Shown: one piece after another, positions 1-8,274 of the stretch
Layout of the letters: every line of letters starts with the position of its first letter
Position numbering within the stretch: the first letter of the stretch is position 1
Assembly: GCA_004325065.1 (NCBI GenBank)
Contig: PITI01000156.1
Coordinates: 1 to 18,664 of the forward strand
From: Hamiltosporidium magnivora
Lineage: Eukaryota; Microsporidia; Dubosqiidae
Reading direction: 5' to 3'
DNA: 18,664 nucleotides
Notes under the pieces: model-generated
Databases searched by the model: none
What the model was told of the DNA's origin: nothing
The model's input: only the letters and a program-made list of their open reading frames with translations
Made by a program: the position numbers and the translations under genes

Positions 1-252
1 AATGCCGAAGAGAGCTGGGAGAGAGCGTCAATGGGTGTTATTATGAGAGCAGAGATGCATGAGGAATTAAAACCTTATTTAAAAGAAGAGAAGAGAGAGG
101 AAGATGGTTCAAAAAAATTTAAACCAAAAAATAAAGCACCCTTTATTTCACAAGGAGGAACCACTTTAGAGGAACCGACCAATAACATAAATAAAGAGTC
201 GGATTTGGAAGAAGAGACAAAAGTGGTTAAAGAGGTAGAAGAAAACATATAA
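1..252 (+). CDS. 3' end of a LINE (RLE-type non-LTR retrotransposon) ORF, 5' cut by window edge
   Basis: Frame 1 is open from the first base to a TAA at 250-252 (83 codons), so the ATG at 31 is probably internal. The product is a charged, Glu/Lys-rich tail with no domain of its own. The identification comes from alignment inside this window. The same DNA pattern recurs in the decayed copies near 10700-10990 (+) and 14600-14830 (-). In the second of these the same frame still gives EMHE followed a few residues later by LK and ED, as here (EMHEELKPYLKEE). Those copies carry a CCHC zinc finger and a restriction-like endonuclease region upstream, which belong to the C-terminus of R2/R4/Dong-type elements. 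Similarity continues past the stop to about 290 as 3' UTR. This is the least decayed of the three copies and may belong to an intact element outside the window. An unrelated acidic host gene is the alternative. Confidence 0.6.
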   Translation, partial: NAEESWERASMGVIMRAEMHEELKPYLKEEKREEDGSKKFKPKNKAPFISQGGTTLEEPTNNINKESDLEEETKVVKEVEENI

Positions 253-560
253 AAATGTTAAAAAATATTTTAACCCAGAATTTTATTAAATAAGAGTTTC
301 TTTTAAAGATAAAATAAAATTTTTGATTTTTTAAAAATTTAGTTTTAAAAAAAGGGTTGGTGTGTGTTTTATAATACATAGTTTAAATAAAAAATGTTTT
401 TTATGTGACTGCAATTGAGGTGAAATGCAAAACAGTTAGAAAGTAAATTTGTTTATAATTTGAACCAATTAAATGTTATTTTACTGTTTTGGGTTAGATT
501 TGATGCAATTTATTGATTTTTGCTATAAATAAAGTCTAATTTAGAAAAAATTTAAAACAA
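253..560. other. Intergenic: LINE 3' UTR, then ALG2 upstream region
   Basis: About 308 bases without a gene. The first roughly 40 bases still align with the 3' ends of the two other LINE copies. The rest is A+T-rich and holds the TATA-like box of the next gene. No RNA gene or other ORF is recognisable. Confidence 0.6.
524..531 (+). promoter_or_regulatory. TATA-like box of ALG2
   Basis: TATAAATA lies 30 bases before the ALG2 ATG at 561. This would place transcription start almost at the start codon, in line with the very short 5' leaders known from microsporidia. No CCC motif is present in front of this gene. Confidence 0.5.
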
Positions 561-1850
561 ATGAGTAAAATATGTGTAATACATCCAAATCTTGGAATTG
601 GTGGTGCGGAGAGATTAATGCTTGACATTTGTAAAAGTTTAAAGGACGAAGATAACGAGGTAGTGCTTATTTCGAAGAATTTTGATGAAAAAAGGTGTTT
701 TGATGATACATTGGATATCTGTAGACCTTTACTAGTGGGGAAATTTATTCCTGATTCTATTGGTGGAAGAGGTATGTCTTTCTTTTCGTTGCTGACTGCA
801 ATTTATATTTCTGTTTATGTGATATTGTTCGTGGAGGCAGATATTGTTATATTAGATCATGTTCCCTATTCTGTTCCTTTTCTTAGATTATTCTTCGAAA
901 AGGTGTTTTTTTACTGTCATTTTCCTGATATTTGCCTAAAAGATCGTGTTCCTTCTTTGATTTCTCCTATTTTATTTATTTATGATTCAATTCTGCTGTA
1001 TTTGGAAAGTTTTTGTGTATTTTTTGCTTCAAAAATTTTGGTGAATTCTAATTATACCAAAACTGTTTGTAAATCTATATATGGTAAAGATCTTCAATAT
1101 TTCATTCTATATCCATGCATAAATGATTGCTATATCGTTTATGATAAGAATAATTTATTAGGTATACGAAAAAAATACGATATTTTGCTTACTGTTGGAA
1201 GATTTCATCCAAAAAAGATGTTAGATATATCAATAGATGTTTTTAACGAGTCAAATTCTAAAAACTTATTGATTTGTGGAGGGTTTGATTCGAAATACAA
1301 TTCAAACCATTTTTTTGAACTTCTTAATAAATCTACCGAGTATAATTTTCAAATACACATAATGGATTATTCTTGTCACAGTATCGATCTGAAATTTTTT
1401 TCTCTTCAAAATTATAAGAATAAAAGGTTTTTCTATCACAAATGTCATATCGATGAGAAATTTGATGATATTTTCGAAAAATATTCAAGTTCCAAGAAAG
1501 TATTTTTTGTGTTAAATTGTGGTACAAAAATTTTGACACATTTATATTCCATAAGTAGAATATTTATTTATACACCTGAAGCAGAACATTTCGGAATAGC
1601 AATTATTGAAGCAATGCAACAAGAAATACCTGTAGTGGCTAGAAAATCAGGAGGACCTGTAGAAATAATTGGGAATTATGAAAATGGAATTCTTGTTAAC
1701 GGAAGTACAGCGAGTTTTGTTTTTGAAGTTGAAAATCTACGCAAAGATGATGAATTATACGAAAAAGTATCTGAACTTTCTAAGTTAAGAGCTCTTGACT
1801 TCAACTTTGCTAATTTTACAAAACGGTTAATTGAAATAATTAAATACTAA
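561..1850 (+). CDS. ALG2: ALG2, GDP-mannose-dependent alpha-1,3/1,6-mannosyltransferase
   Basis: Family GT4 glycosyltransferase that adds the second and third mannoses to the dolichol-linked oligosaccharide on the cytosolic face of the ER. Visible in the 429 residues: the ALG2-type start with GIGGAER (12-18), a hydrophobic stretch around 73-115, the ALG2 hallmark YCHFPD (118-123), NSNYTK (162-167), LYPC (183-186), the nucleotide-sugar domain opening with VGRFHPKK (212-219), ICGG (238-241), and the EX7E catalytic pair E342/E350 in EHFGIAIIE, followed by SGGP (363-366). Together these fit ALG2 better than PIG-A or ALG11. It ends soon after the glycosyltransferase fold, so the C-terminal hydrophobic extension of the yeast enzyme is absent. 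Residues 260-312 are divergent. The start is supported by the match beginning a few residues after Met1 and by the TATA-like box at 524. The function call is solid; whether a complete N-glycan pathway exists in the organism cannot be seen here. Confidence 0.93.
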   Translation: MSKICVIHPNLGIGGAERLMLDICKSLKDEDNEVVLISKNFDEKRCFDDTLDICRPLLVGKFIPDSIGGRGMSFFSLLTAIYISVYVILFVEADIVILDHVPYSVPFLRLFFEKVFFYCHFPDICLKDRVPSLISPILFIYDSILLYLESFCVFFASKILVNSNYTKTVCKSIYGKDLQYFILYPCINDCYIVYDKNNLLGIRKKYDILLTVGRFHPKKMLDISIDVFNESNSKNLLICGGFDSKYNSNHFFELLNKSTEYNFQIHIMDYSCHSIDLKFFSLQNYKNKRFFYHKCHIDEKFDDIFEKYSSSKKVFFVLNCGTKILTHLYSISRIFIYTPEAEHFGIAIIEAMQQEIPVVARKSGGPVEIIGNYENGILVNGSTASFVFEVENLRKDDELYEKVSELSKLRALDFNFANFTKRLIEIIKY

Positions 1851-2626
1851 ATTATTGTTTAATAGAATTTTATCAATTTAAATATAATTTTAATCTAAAA
1901 AAATGTGCTATATTTCTTGTTTTTTTACTTTGCTATTTGTTCAATTCATATTTATTAGTAGATTTATTATCATGTAACGTAAAAAAATACGTGTGTCTTA
2001 TTATAAAAAATTCATTATTTTCTACTACAAATATTTATTATTTCTTACTCTTAATCAATTTTCTAATCATGATAAGTAATCAATAAGATACAATTAAGTT
2101 AAAAGTTTCTTCTTTAATTTTTATTATAGTTTACAACATGATTTTGAAAATTTTACTTTGAAGTGATTAAAGTTGGATTTTTTCATGATACAATTATTTG
2201 ATAAGATAAAACAAAGGAGCTAATTACAAAGTTATATAAAGAGTATTATAATTTTTGTATGGCAATCCGGCATCATGAATAAACTTAATATGGACTATAT
2301 GGAGATGGTGTATAGATCGTAATGACAAGACATAAAATTCAATAGAAACCTATAATTATGTAATTTTGTAACAATATTAAATAGAGATAATGTTTAAGAA
2401 AATAAATTCATAATGCCACAATATAAATGACTTATTAAAATTCTTTATTCTTTATGAGAAAAGTATATATTAAAATTCAATATAGAACTAAAAAATAAAT
2501 AAAATTTAAAGCATGTCTGTTAATGAACAATTTATTAAGATTTCAAGTTATATTATAGAATCAAAATTTAAGTTTAGTGATAAGATTTTTATTTACAAAA
2601 ATTCTTGGTTTAAGTCTTTAATTTTT
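1851..2626. other. Gene-free A+T-rich spacer between ALG2 and calcineurin A
   Basis: About 776 bases between the converging ends of ALG2 (+) and calcineurin A (-). I see no ORF of convincing composition, no tRNA and no clear repeat. A slightly less A+T-rich patch around 2260-2320 has a short open frame but no recognisable motif. Confidence 0.6.
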
Positions 2627-4210
2627 CTATTTTTCCCAACCTAAACATGAGAAAAAACACCAAGGACTTCTGTTTTTTTTTATTTCTACACCCTGTAAGT
2701 CTCCTTTGGGTATTACTTTTGTTTCTTCTAATACTTCCAGTCCGGCATCTTTCAATTTTTTTGAAATTGGAGCACTACAAGATGGGTTTACTTCTAAAGT
2801 TGTGCCTTCTACGATTTCTGGATCTACCAGTGTTTCATTTTCCGTGTCTTTATCCTTTGCATCGACATAATTAAGATTTTCTGTAGATGGATACTTCAAA
2901 ACAGTTGAAAAAACAACGTCGCTTTCTTCATCTTCCATTTCGTTTAGACATTCGCGCTCTTCGCGCATAATCCCCATACAACCGCTAAAATTCACAGCTT
3001 TCTTCATTTCCTCTGATATTATATCATCTCGAATTGTGCTTGAAGAACTTTCATCTGAATAAGCGCTTTTTAACAAATCTAAAAAAAACTCTGCAATTTT
3101 TTCAGCTACAAAAGGGAAACTCCAATTTAATCCATCTAAGAAATTAGGAAGCCAGTATGGATGTTCTACGCACTCAAATTGCAATATTTCACATTCCTTT
3201 CCATCAAACTTTAGAATACTTCCTAAATTTTTATAAGCATCGCAGTAATTTGGTGCAGAGAACAGAGTTATGACAGAAGGAACCCCGTTATGTTTTTTAT
3301 AAAGCTTATATCCCTCTAATTGTACTTCATGTCCTCTTACAACCATAAGAAGATTATTTTTATTTAAAAAATTACACACACCTTCGTATGAATAGAAATA
3401 CGAGCATCTTCTATTTTCATTAAAAAAGAAACTTTTAGGTGTTTTATCATATTTAGGAGAAGGATCTGACCAGAGTAAATCACATATAATTCCACTCAGC
3501 GGTATTTCACAAAACCTATTCACAGAATTAATACTATCTACTGATCGAACCCCTGGAGAAAGACCCCCGTGAACACAGAACATTTTCTTTAATACAATCG
3601 CAGCAAGCGGTAAATATTTAAAAGACTCTATGAACAAATAATATATCAGATCACAATATTTATAAGAACATTCTGTCTTAAAAGTAAAATATTTCGTTAA
3701 TCTTTCACACTCATGATTCCCTCGCAGTAAAAATATATTTTTAGGAAATTTTATTTTCAAAAAAAGTAAATAAATGTAAGTCTCAATTGAAAAATATCCT
3801 CGGTCTACATAATCACCTAAAAATAAAACAGTCTCTTTTCCGATTTCTATTTTAGACAAAATATTAATTAAATCATAAAATTGTCCATGTATATCTCCCA
3901 AAACAACAGTTGGTACATTAATTTCTAAAACATTCTTTTCCAACTGTAAAATATTCATCGCATCTTTAACCACCTTGCTTATAAAATCTATACTCAGTCT
4001 TCTTTCGCTCAATAAATATTCCTGTAACGTATATTCATCCATCTCCTCAAAAATTTTATTTTCTAAATCTATTTTCATTTCCATATTTAAATCCCCCTCC
4101 AGATTAATTTCTTTTTCATTTTTAATCTCTATTTCCTCATTATACTCTTGTTTTCTTTTATTTTCCTTATTTTCGTTATCTTTAATATTTTTCTTTACTC
4201 GTATTATCAT
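2627..4210 (-). CDS. CNA1: Calcineurin A (PP2B) serine/threonine phosphatase catalytic subunit
   Basis: Ca2+/calmodulin-activated Ser/Thr phosphatase catalytic chain, which works with calcineurin B. In 527 residues the metallophosphatase core shows GDIHGQ (105-110), GDYVDRG (132-138), RGNHE (163-167), CVHGG (212-216) and RGHE (292-295). Predicted metal ligands are D106, H108, D132, N165, H214 and H294. Calcineurin rather than PP1/PP2A is indicated by FTFKTECSYKY (175-185), CSYFYSY (269-275), the SAPNY loop with CDAYKN (318-328), and the long calcineurin B-binding helix after PYWLPNFLDG (351-360). A segment at 402-425 with MREERE resembles the calmodulin-binding/regulatory helix. The classic autoinhibitory segment is not obvious. 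Instead there is an acidic tail ending in PWCFFSCLGW (516-525). The N-terminal 45 residues are Lys/Glu-rich and the start could be an internal Met. Divergent from the tRNA-Glu gene 46 bases away. Confidence 0.93.
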   Translation of the reverse strand: MIIRVKKNIKDNENKENKRKQEYNEEIEIKNEKEINLEGDLNMEMKIDLENKIFEEMDEYTLQEYLLSERRLSIDFISKVVKDAMNILQLEKNVLEINVPTVVLGDIHGQFYDLINILSKIEIGKETVLFLGDYVDRGYFSIETYIYLLFLKIKFPKNIFLLRGNHECERLTKYFTFKTECSYKYCDLIYYLFIESFKYLPLAAIVLKKMFCVHGGLSPGVRSVDSINSVNRFCEIPLSGIICDLLWSDPSPKYDKTPKSFFFNENRRCSYFYSYEGVCNFLNKNNLLMVVRGHEVQLEGYKLYKKHNGVPSVITLFSAPNYCDAYKNLGSILKFDGKECEILQFECVEHPYWLPNFLDGLNWSFPFVAEKIAEFFLDLLKSAYSDESSSSTIRDDIISEEMKKAVNFSGCMGIMREERECLNEMEDEESDVVFSTVLKYPSTENLNYVDAKDKDTENETLVDPEIVEGTTLEVNPSCSAPISKKLKDAGLEVLEETKVIPKGDLQGVEIKKNRSPWCFFSCLGWEK

Positions 4211-4230
4211 TTACTCCTTTTTACACAATA

Positions 4231-4240
4231 AATTTATATA
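4231..4240 (-). promoter_or_regulatory. TATA-like box of calcineurin A
   Basis: On the minus strand TATATAAATT lies about 20-30 bases ahead of the ATG at 4210. It sits in the narrow gap shared with the divergent tRNA gene, so the polymerase II and III start regions are nearly adjacent. Confidence 0.45.
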
Positions 4241-4256
4241 TTTTTTATTTAACCAA

Positions 4257-4328
4257 TCCCCAATGGTCCAGTGGCTAGGATATCGGACTTTCACTCCGGT
4301 GGCCCGGGTTCGATTCCCGGTTGGGGAA
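4257..4328 (+). tRNA. tRNA-Glu, anticodon TTC
   Basis: Complete cloverleaf of 72 bases. Acceptor stem TCCCCAA (4257-4263) pairs with TTGGGGA (4321-4327), discriminator A4328. D stem GTCC/GGAT (4266-4269, 4278-4281) closes an 8-base loop. Anticodon stem TCGGA/TCCGG flanks loop CTTTCAC with anticodon TTC at 4290-4292. T stem CCGGG/CCCGG (4304-4308, 4316-4320) closes the loop TTCGATT. There is no intron and no encoded CCA, as expected for a eukaryotic nuclear tRNA gene. A T-run follows directly. Confidence 0.97.
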
Positions 4329-4329
4329 C

Positions 4330-4336
4330 TTTTTTT
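4330..4336 (+). terminator. RNA polymerase III terminator of tRNA-Glu
   Basis: Seven consecutive T residues begin two bases after the discriminator base, the usual polymerase III stop signal. Confidence 0.85.
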
Positions 4337-4770
4337 AAACTTAAAATTATTTTTATTAATCTTCATTTCTCTTCATCTCTAAAAATATTTACATATGCAC
4401 CCACGTTGACTTATTTTTTATTTTTTATAAGTGAATATTTCTTATCAAAAAAGAACCAATAATTTTTATAAAAATTGTAACTTTAGATTATCGATTTAAA
4501 AAATAAATATTTTTGTAAAAGAAAATAAAAATATCTTTAAATTAATAAAAGATAATCTAAAAGTTTTGTTTAAAATTCAATAGTTTTTTAGTGAAAATAA
4601 AAATATCTAAAATTTTTATAAAACGATAAAATTAAAAGTTACAAGTTTTGTTTAAAATCCAATGGTTTTTGAAAAGAAAATAAAAATTAAAAATATCTTA
4701 AATTCCAAGACCATTAAAGAAAAAGTAAATAAATTTTTAAACCCATAAAAATTATTATTAAATTTTATTT
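4337..4770. other. Gene-free spacer with degenerate direct repeats
   Basis: Very A+T-rich and without an ORF. From about 4518 to 4705 the stretch is built of imperfect copies of one pattern: a block GTTTAAAAT(T/C)CAAT(A/G)G at 4567 and again about 82 bases later, each followed by GAAAATAAAAAT...ATCT. A third GAAAATAAAAATATCT lies near 4520. Confidence 0.5.
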
Positions 4771-5139
4771 TTAAGCCCAAGCTTCTCCTTCAACAACCTT
4801 AGGTGTCTCAATCTTTTCCTTCTTAACAACTTTTCCATAAACCTTAACAATACTATTAAAGAGAACAGGTGCAATAAGATTTTCGCCACAAAACATTTCT
4901 AATAAATTTTTAGAAAGACTCAAACACAACCCGTATCTCTCAGAAACAATACTTTTAGTAACATAATTCATATTTACTATTTCTTTTCTTATTTTTGCAA
5001 GCAATTCGTTATCAATACAAACTGCTCTCCTGTTTGTTTCTTTTGCCTTTGAAGCTGACCATTTCTTTTTCTCTTTTGATGAAGATCTTGTTGCCTTGGC
5101 AGCTTTTGCTGCTTTCGTTTCTTGAATTTTTTTTACCAT
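4771..5139 (-). CDS. RPS25: 40S ribosomal protein eS25
   Basis: Small-subunit ribosomal protein of the eukaryote/archaea-specific eS25 family, 122 residues. A basic Lys/Ala/Ser-rich N-terminal extension leads into KKKWSASKAKE (24-34), corresponding to the conserved KKKWSKGK-type block. The winged-helix core follows, with YVTKSIVSERYGLCLSLSKN (59-78), where TxxxVSERxxxxxSLA-type residues are conserved. The core closes with a C-terminal strand near 97-104. An extra acidic tail (108-122) follows the usual family end. The ATG at 5139 is the natural start and is preceded by a CCC motif 11 bases upstream plus three TATA-like decamers, so strong constitutive transcription is plausible. Confidence 0.92.
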   Translation of the reverse strand: MVKKIQETKAAKAAKATRSSSKEKKKWSASKAKETNRRAVCIDNELLAKIRKEIVNMNYVTKSIVSERYGLCLSLSKNLLEMFCGENLIAPVLFNSIVKVYGKVVKKEKIETPKVVEGEAWA

Positions 5140-5149
5140 TTTGTCTCGA

Positions 5150-5154
5150 TGGGA
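5150..5154 (-). promoter_or_regulatory. CCC motif upstream of eS25
   Basis: On the minus strand CATCCCATCG lies 11 bases in front of the start codon. CCC-type motifs close to the start are a described feature of microsporidian, especially ribosomal protein, promoters. Confidence 0.5.
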
Positions 5155-5160
5155 TGAATT

Positions 5161-5195
5161 TTTTATATTTTTTTATATTTTTTTATATTTTTTTA
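5161..5195 (-). promoter_or_regulatory. Triplicated TATA-like decamer upstream of eS25
   Basis: The plus strand shows TTTTATATTT three times in perfect 10-base register plus a half copy. Read on the minus strand this is AAATATAAAA repeated, 22-56 bases before the eS25 ATG. It is either a replicated TATA element or a simple repeat that happens to occupy the promoter. Confidence 0.45.
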
Positions 5196-5586
5196 CAAAA
5201 ATTTACGAAGTAAGATAAAAGAAATATTTGTGTAGAATAGAAGAAAAAATAATTTTTATATTCGAAAGAAATAGAAATGGAAATGGAAATATTTGTATAA
5301 AAGAGTAAAAAAAATAAGAAATGAAATAAACAAAAATTAAAATATTATTTGTGTTTTTTTCTCATATTGATAAAAAAAATCGAAATAAAGCAATAAATAT
5401 ACAATTTATTACCAAAATTATTAAATAAAATTTATTGTTTTAAATTATTTGTTACTTTTTATTTACCTATTCTTTTGTAAAACTAACGTATCATTTTCTA
5501 ATCAAAAATATAAAACTATTGTAACACTTTTTATAAAAAAAAATAAAAAAAATATATTTTTTAAAAAGACACATAAAAAAAGAAAA
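5196..5586. other. Gene-free A+T-rich spacer (divergent promoter region)
   Basis: Lies between the divergent eS25 (-) and the small plus-strand gene at 5587. It contains a short GAAATG triplication near 5274-5288 and poly-A tracts directly before 5587. Nothing else is recognisable. Confidence 0.5.
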
Positions 5587-5910
5587 ATGAAAGAAGAAAA
5601 TTTTGAAAATCTACGCGAACAAATCAAAGGAAACAACACTTTAGAAAGATTATCATCATATGGTAACTTGTTAGAAAACATAGTAGATTATATTGTTACA
5701 AGTAAGATAAACAACAATGATATAAATTTTTTACTTGAATCTATAAAAAACCAAAAGAAAATATACGAATTTGCTGAAAAATTGTATGAGGAAATACAGA
5801 GTGAAGAGATAAATAGAGATAAGTGTGAAGATGATCTAAATGAGTTGAAGGTGGCTTGTTCAGAATATAAAGATTTTTATGAAGGACATCATACCTTAAC
5901 TGATAATTAA
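5587..5910 (+). CDS. Small helical protein, function unknown
   Basis: 107 residues if started at the ATG at 5587. The frame is open further upstream to an ATG at 5449, but those 46 extra codons are Phe/Lys/Ile-rich translations of simple A/T tracts, so I prefer 5587. The protein is acidic, Glu/Asn/Lys-rich and appears almost entirely alpha-helical. Heptad-like spacing of Leu/Ile runs through NLLENIVDYIVTS and INFLLESIKNQKKIYEFAEKL, suggesting a coiled-coil or small helical-bundle subunit. There are two cysteines near the C-terminus and no membrane segment or signal peptide. I do not recognise the family. A small helical complex subunit (for example a Mediator- or kinetochore-type protein) is possible but unsupported. 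A 65-bp tandem array begins about 15 bases after the stop. Confidence 0.6.
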   Translation: MKEENFENLREQIKGNNTLERLSSYGNLLENIVDYIVTSKINNNDINFLLESIKNQKKIYEFAEKLYEEIQSEEINRDKCEDDLNELKVACSEYKDFYEGHHTLTDN

Positions 5911-5925
5911 ATACACCATATTTGA

Positions 5926-6210
5926 TTATTTGTAAATCTATATTTCTTATAATTTTTAAATCTGTATTTTATAATTGGTTTACAAACAAATTATTTGTAA
6001 ATCTATATTTCTTATAATTTTTAAATCTGTATTTTATAATTGGTTTACAAACAAATTATTTGTAAATCTATATTTCTTATAATTTTTAAATCTGTATTTT
6101 ATAATTGGTTTACAAACAAATTTTTTGTAAATCTATATTTCTTATAATTTTTAAATCTGTATTTTATAATTGGTTTACAAACAAATGATTTGTAAATCTA
6201 TATTTCTAAT
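5926..6210. repeat. 65-bp tandem array, four full copies plus a partial
   Basis: Copies start at 5926, 5991, 6056 and 6121 in exact 65-base register, with a broken fifth copy from 6186 to about 6210. Copies are nearly identical; differences include T/A and G/A changes at the boundary, as in TTATTTG, TTTTTTG and TGATTTG. At each junction TTTACAAA and TTTGTAAA form an inverted repeat with 8-base arms and a 7-base loop. The near-identity points to recent expansion. Confidence 0.95.
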
Positions 6211-6429
6211 AAATTATTAGGTTTTCAATTATTTTTCTTTATAAAATATTGAATTTGTAAATTTTTTGTTGTTTTATTGTATAATATGCAATAAATAAAA
6301 TATTTATAAGTCGTTTGTTCTTTTTATTTAGTCTTGGTTATAGTTTTAATCTTTTTATAAAAAATTGTAATTCTTATTTTTTGTAATAAAATTCCATTAA
6401 TTTCTGATTTCTTTTAAAAAAGTGAGTTG

Positions 6430-6577
6430 AAAAATTGAGAGATAGTTGATCTATAAGCTCATTAGTTTGTTGGTTATGTCTAGTATGAAAGATCGTATAA
6501 ATAAAAATTTGAGAGATAGTTGATCTATAAACTTATTAGTTTGTTGGTTATTTCTTAGTAAAAAAATAGTATAAAAT
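6430..6577. repeat. Two-copy direct repeat, about 73 bp unit
   Basis: Blocks starting near 6430 and 6503 share TTGAGAGATAGTTGATCTAT, then A(A/G)(A/G)CT(C/T)ATTAGTTTGTTGGTTAT, then a shared TAGTA...GTATAAA end. They diverge only in the last third. Confidence 0.85.
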
Positions 6578-6943
6578 AAAAATATAATAAACCCCTGACT
6601 AGGTTTCATATGTATGTGAAGTAGGTTGAAGGAGTAATAAAATAAAGTGTTACTAGTTATATGTCCTATCAAATTACAAACAGAATGTGAAGGCATATTC
6701 TTTATGAAAATGTTTTCTTTTAAGACTGGGCACTGTTGTATATAAAATTTTAATAAATTTTCCATTTTTTTTAAAGCTTTTTTTTTAAAGAAATAGAATT
6801 TACTGGGTTTCGTGGATAGGAAGCTTTCGAAAACTGAATTGGCATGCTAACCAATTACTTTTTAACTGTTTTTTTATGAAGTTTAGTATAAATGTTTTGC
6901 TATATCTAGGATATAAATGTATTATGATCTATATAAAATATGG

Positions 6944-6968
6944 ATTCAGATGTAAAACACATCTGAAT
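6944..6968. repeat. Perfect 10-bp hairpin
   Basis: ATTCAGATGT (6944-6953), loop AAAAC, ACATCTGAAT (6959-6968). As RNA the stem extends by a G-U and a G-C pair. It is not attached to a gene. Confidence 0.8.
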
Positions 6969-8274
6969 TCAGTAAAAAGTTTATATAATTGCCGTGAAAA
7001 AATGCTTGGACATGACTATATAGGATTGTTTATAATTTAAATAAAAGAATAAATTACTTCTAAAAATAAGATAAAAAAGACTAAGAAATGAATTAGGAAT
7101 CATTCTCTTAAAAATTTATAAAAATAAAAGTGGAAAGCAGACTAGTTGTTGGGTAAATATTCTGAAAAATAGATCTGATATATTTACATTACATATGAAT
7201 TGAAATAATATTGTACTCTTTCAACTGAAGAATTATTTGTCTCATAAAAGTTTTCCTCGTGCATACTAAGCACTGAAATTAGAGATCACCAGTTGTAACT
7301 GTTTACAAAAATGAAAAACTTCTGAATCCAATGGGTTTTATTCGATACTTGGTTGGTGCACTCTTTATCTTTCGTAAAAAAACAAGCTTTGTACTGAGTT
7401 GAAAAACAAACCAGCTAAAAAAAATTGCCAATTAATTTCACAACAAAAAGAACCTAGGCTATAATTCGTCTTTAAGTCGTGTAAATTTTTGAGTATAAAA
7501 GCAAAAAAATACACTTACAAATACAGATTCTTAAAATTTATCATGTCTTATTTATAGATGTAGCACTTAAATAATTTTATAATTAATTCATATTACATGG
7601 ACACTTCTATCTAATATAATCTGATTTATTTACGAAATATCAGGCATCAATAAAAACAAATATAAATACGATAAATCGTGTTTAAAAACGGGGTCTAAGT
7701 AATTTTATTGCTATATCATTTCTCAAACGAATTTTAAATTTATAGAAAAATATATTTGAGAATTTATTTTGAAATTTAAAACAATAATATTCAAATATTA
7801 CTCTTTTATTAAAACTTTTACAATAAAAAATAGTCGATTCTCATATGATATAAGCATATTTACTAACACCTTTTTTCTAAGATTTTGCCAATCCCAACCT
7901 CAATAACAATTATATATTTTTAGGTTGAAAATACATTCTTAACCAAATATTTTATACTCTATTGTTGATTCATAATTGAAACACACAAATCTAAACATAA
8001 AAAAGTATAATTTAATTTATTTTAAAACTTAATTTGATCAAGTTTCATCTTTCTTCTGTACAAAACTTTTTAATTATGTTTCGTATTACCAATATTTAAA
8101 AATTAATCATAAAATTTTCATCTTCAACCATAAACTATGATTAAATTATTTTCTTGTTGCTTTCTATTTATTTGATTTCCCTAAAATGGAAAATTAAATA
8201 TTTTTAAATTAAATTTAATAATTTTTGTAGATAAGAATTTTTTTTTTCCTAAAAACGTATGTAAGTATAACAAA

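Larger units (their letters stand above)
6211..8274. other. Long gene-poor region (about 2.1 kb)
   Basis: No gene I can support on either strand. It includes a two-copy direct repeat (6430-6577) and a perfect hairpin (6944-6968). Around 6900-7450 base composition is slightly less A+T-biased, which may mark an old, unrecognisable insertion. The 104-codon minus-strand frame at 6451-6765 is discussed among the rejected items. Confidence 0.5.

Noticed and set aside
3975..4462. Plus-strand ORFs across the calcineurin start and the tRNA
   Set aside because: Antisense to the acidic N-terminus of calcineurin A and running through the tRNA gene; not coding.
5449..5586. N-terminal extension of the small gene at 5587
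   Set aside because: The 46 extra codons translate simple A/T tracts into Phe/Lys/Ile-rich sequence, while coding character begins at the ATG at 5587.
6451..6765. 104-codon minus-strand ORF
   Set aside because: Its C-terminal half is translated from the two-copy direct repeat at 6430-6577, composition is Phe/Ile-rich as in A+T-rich noise, and no motif is recognised. A weak chance of a real small gene or transposon relic remains.
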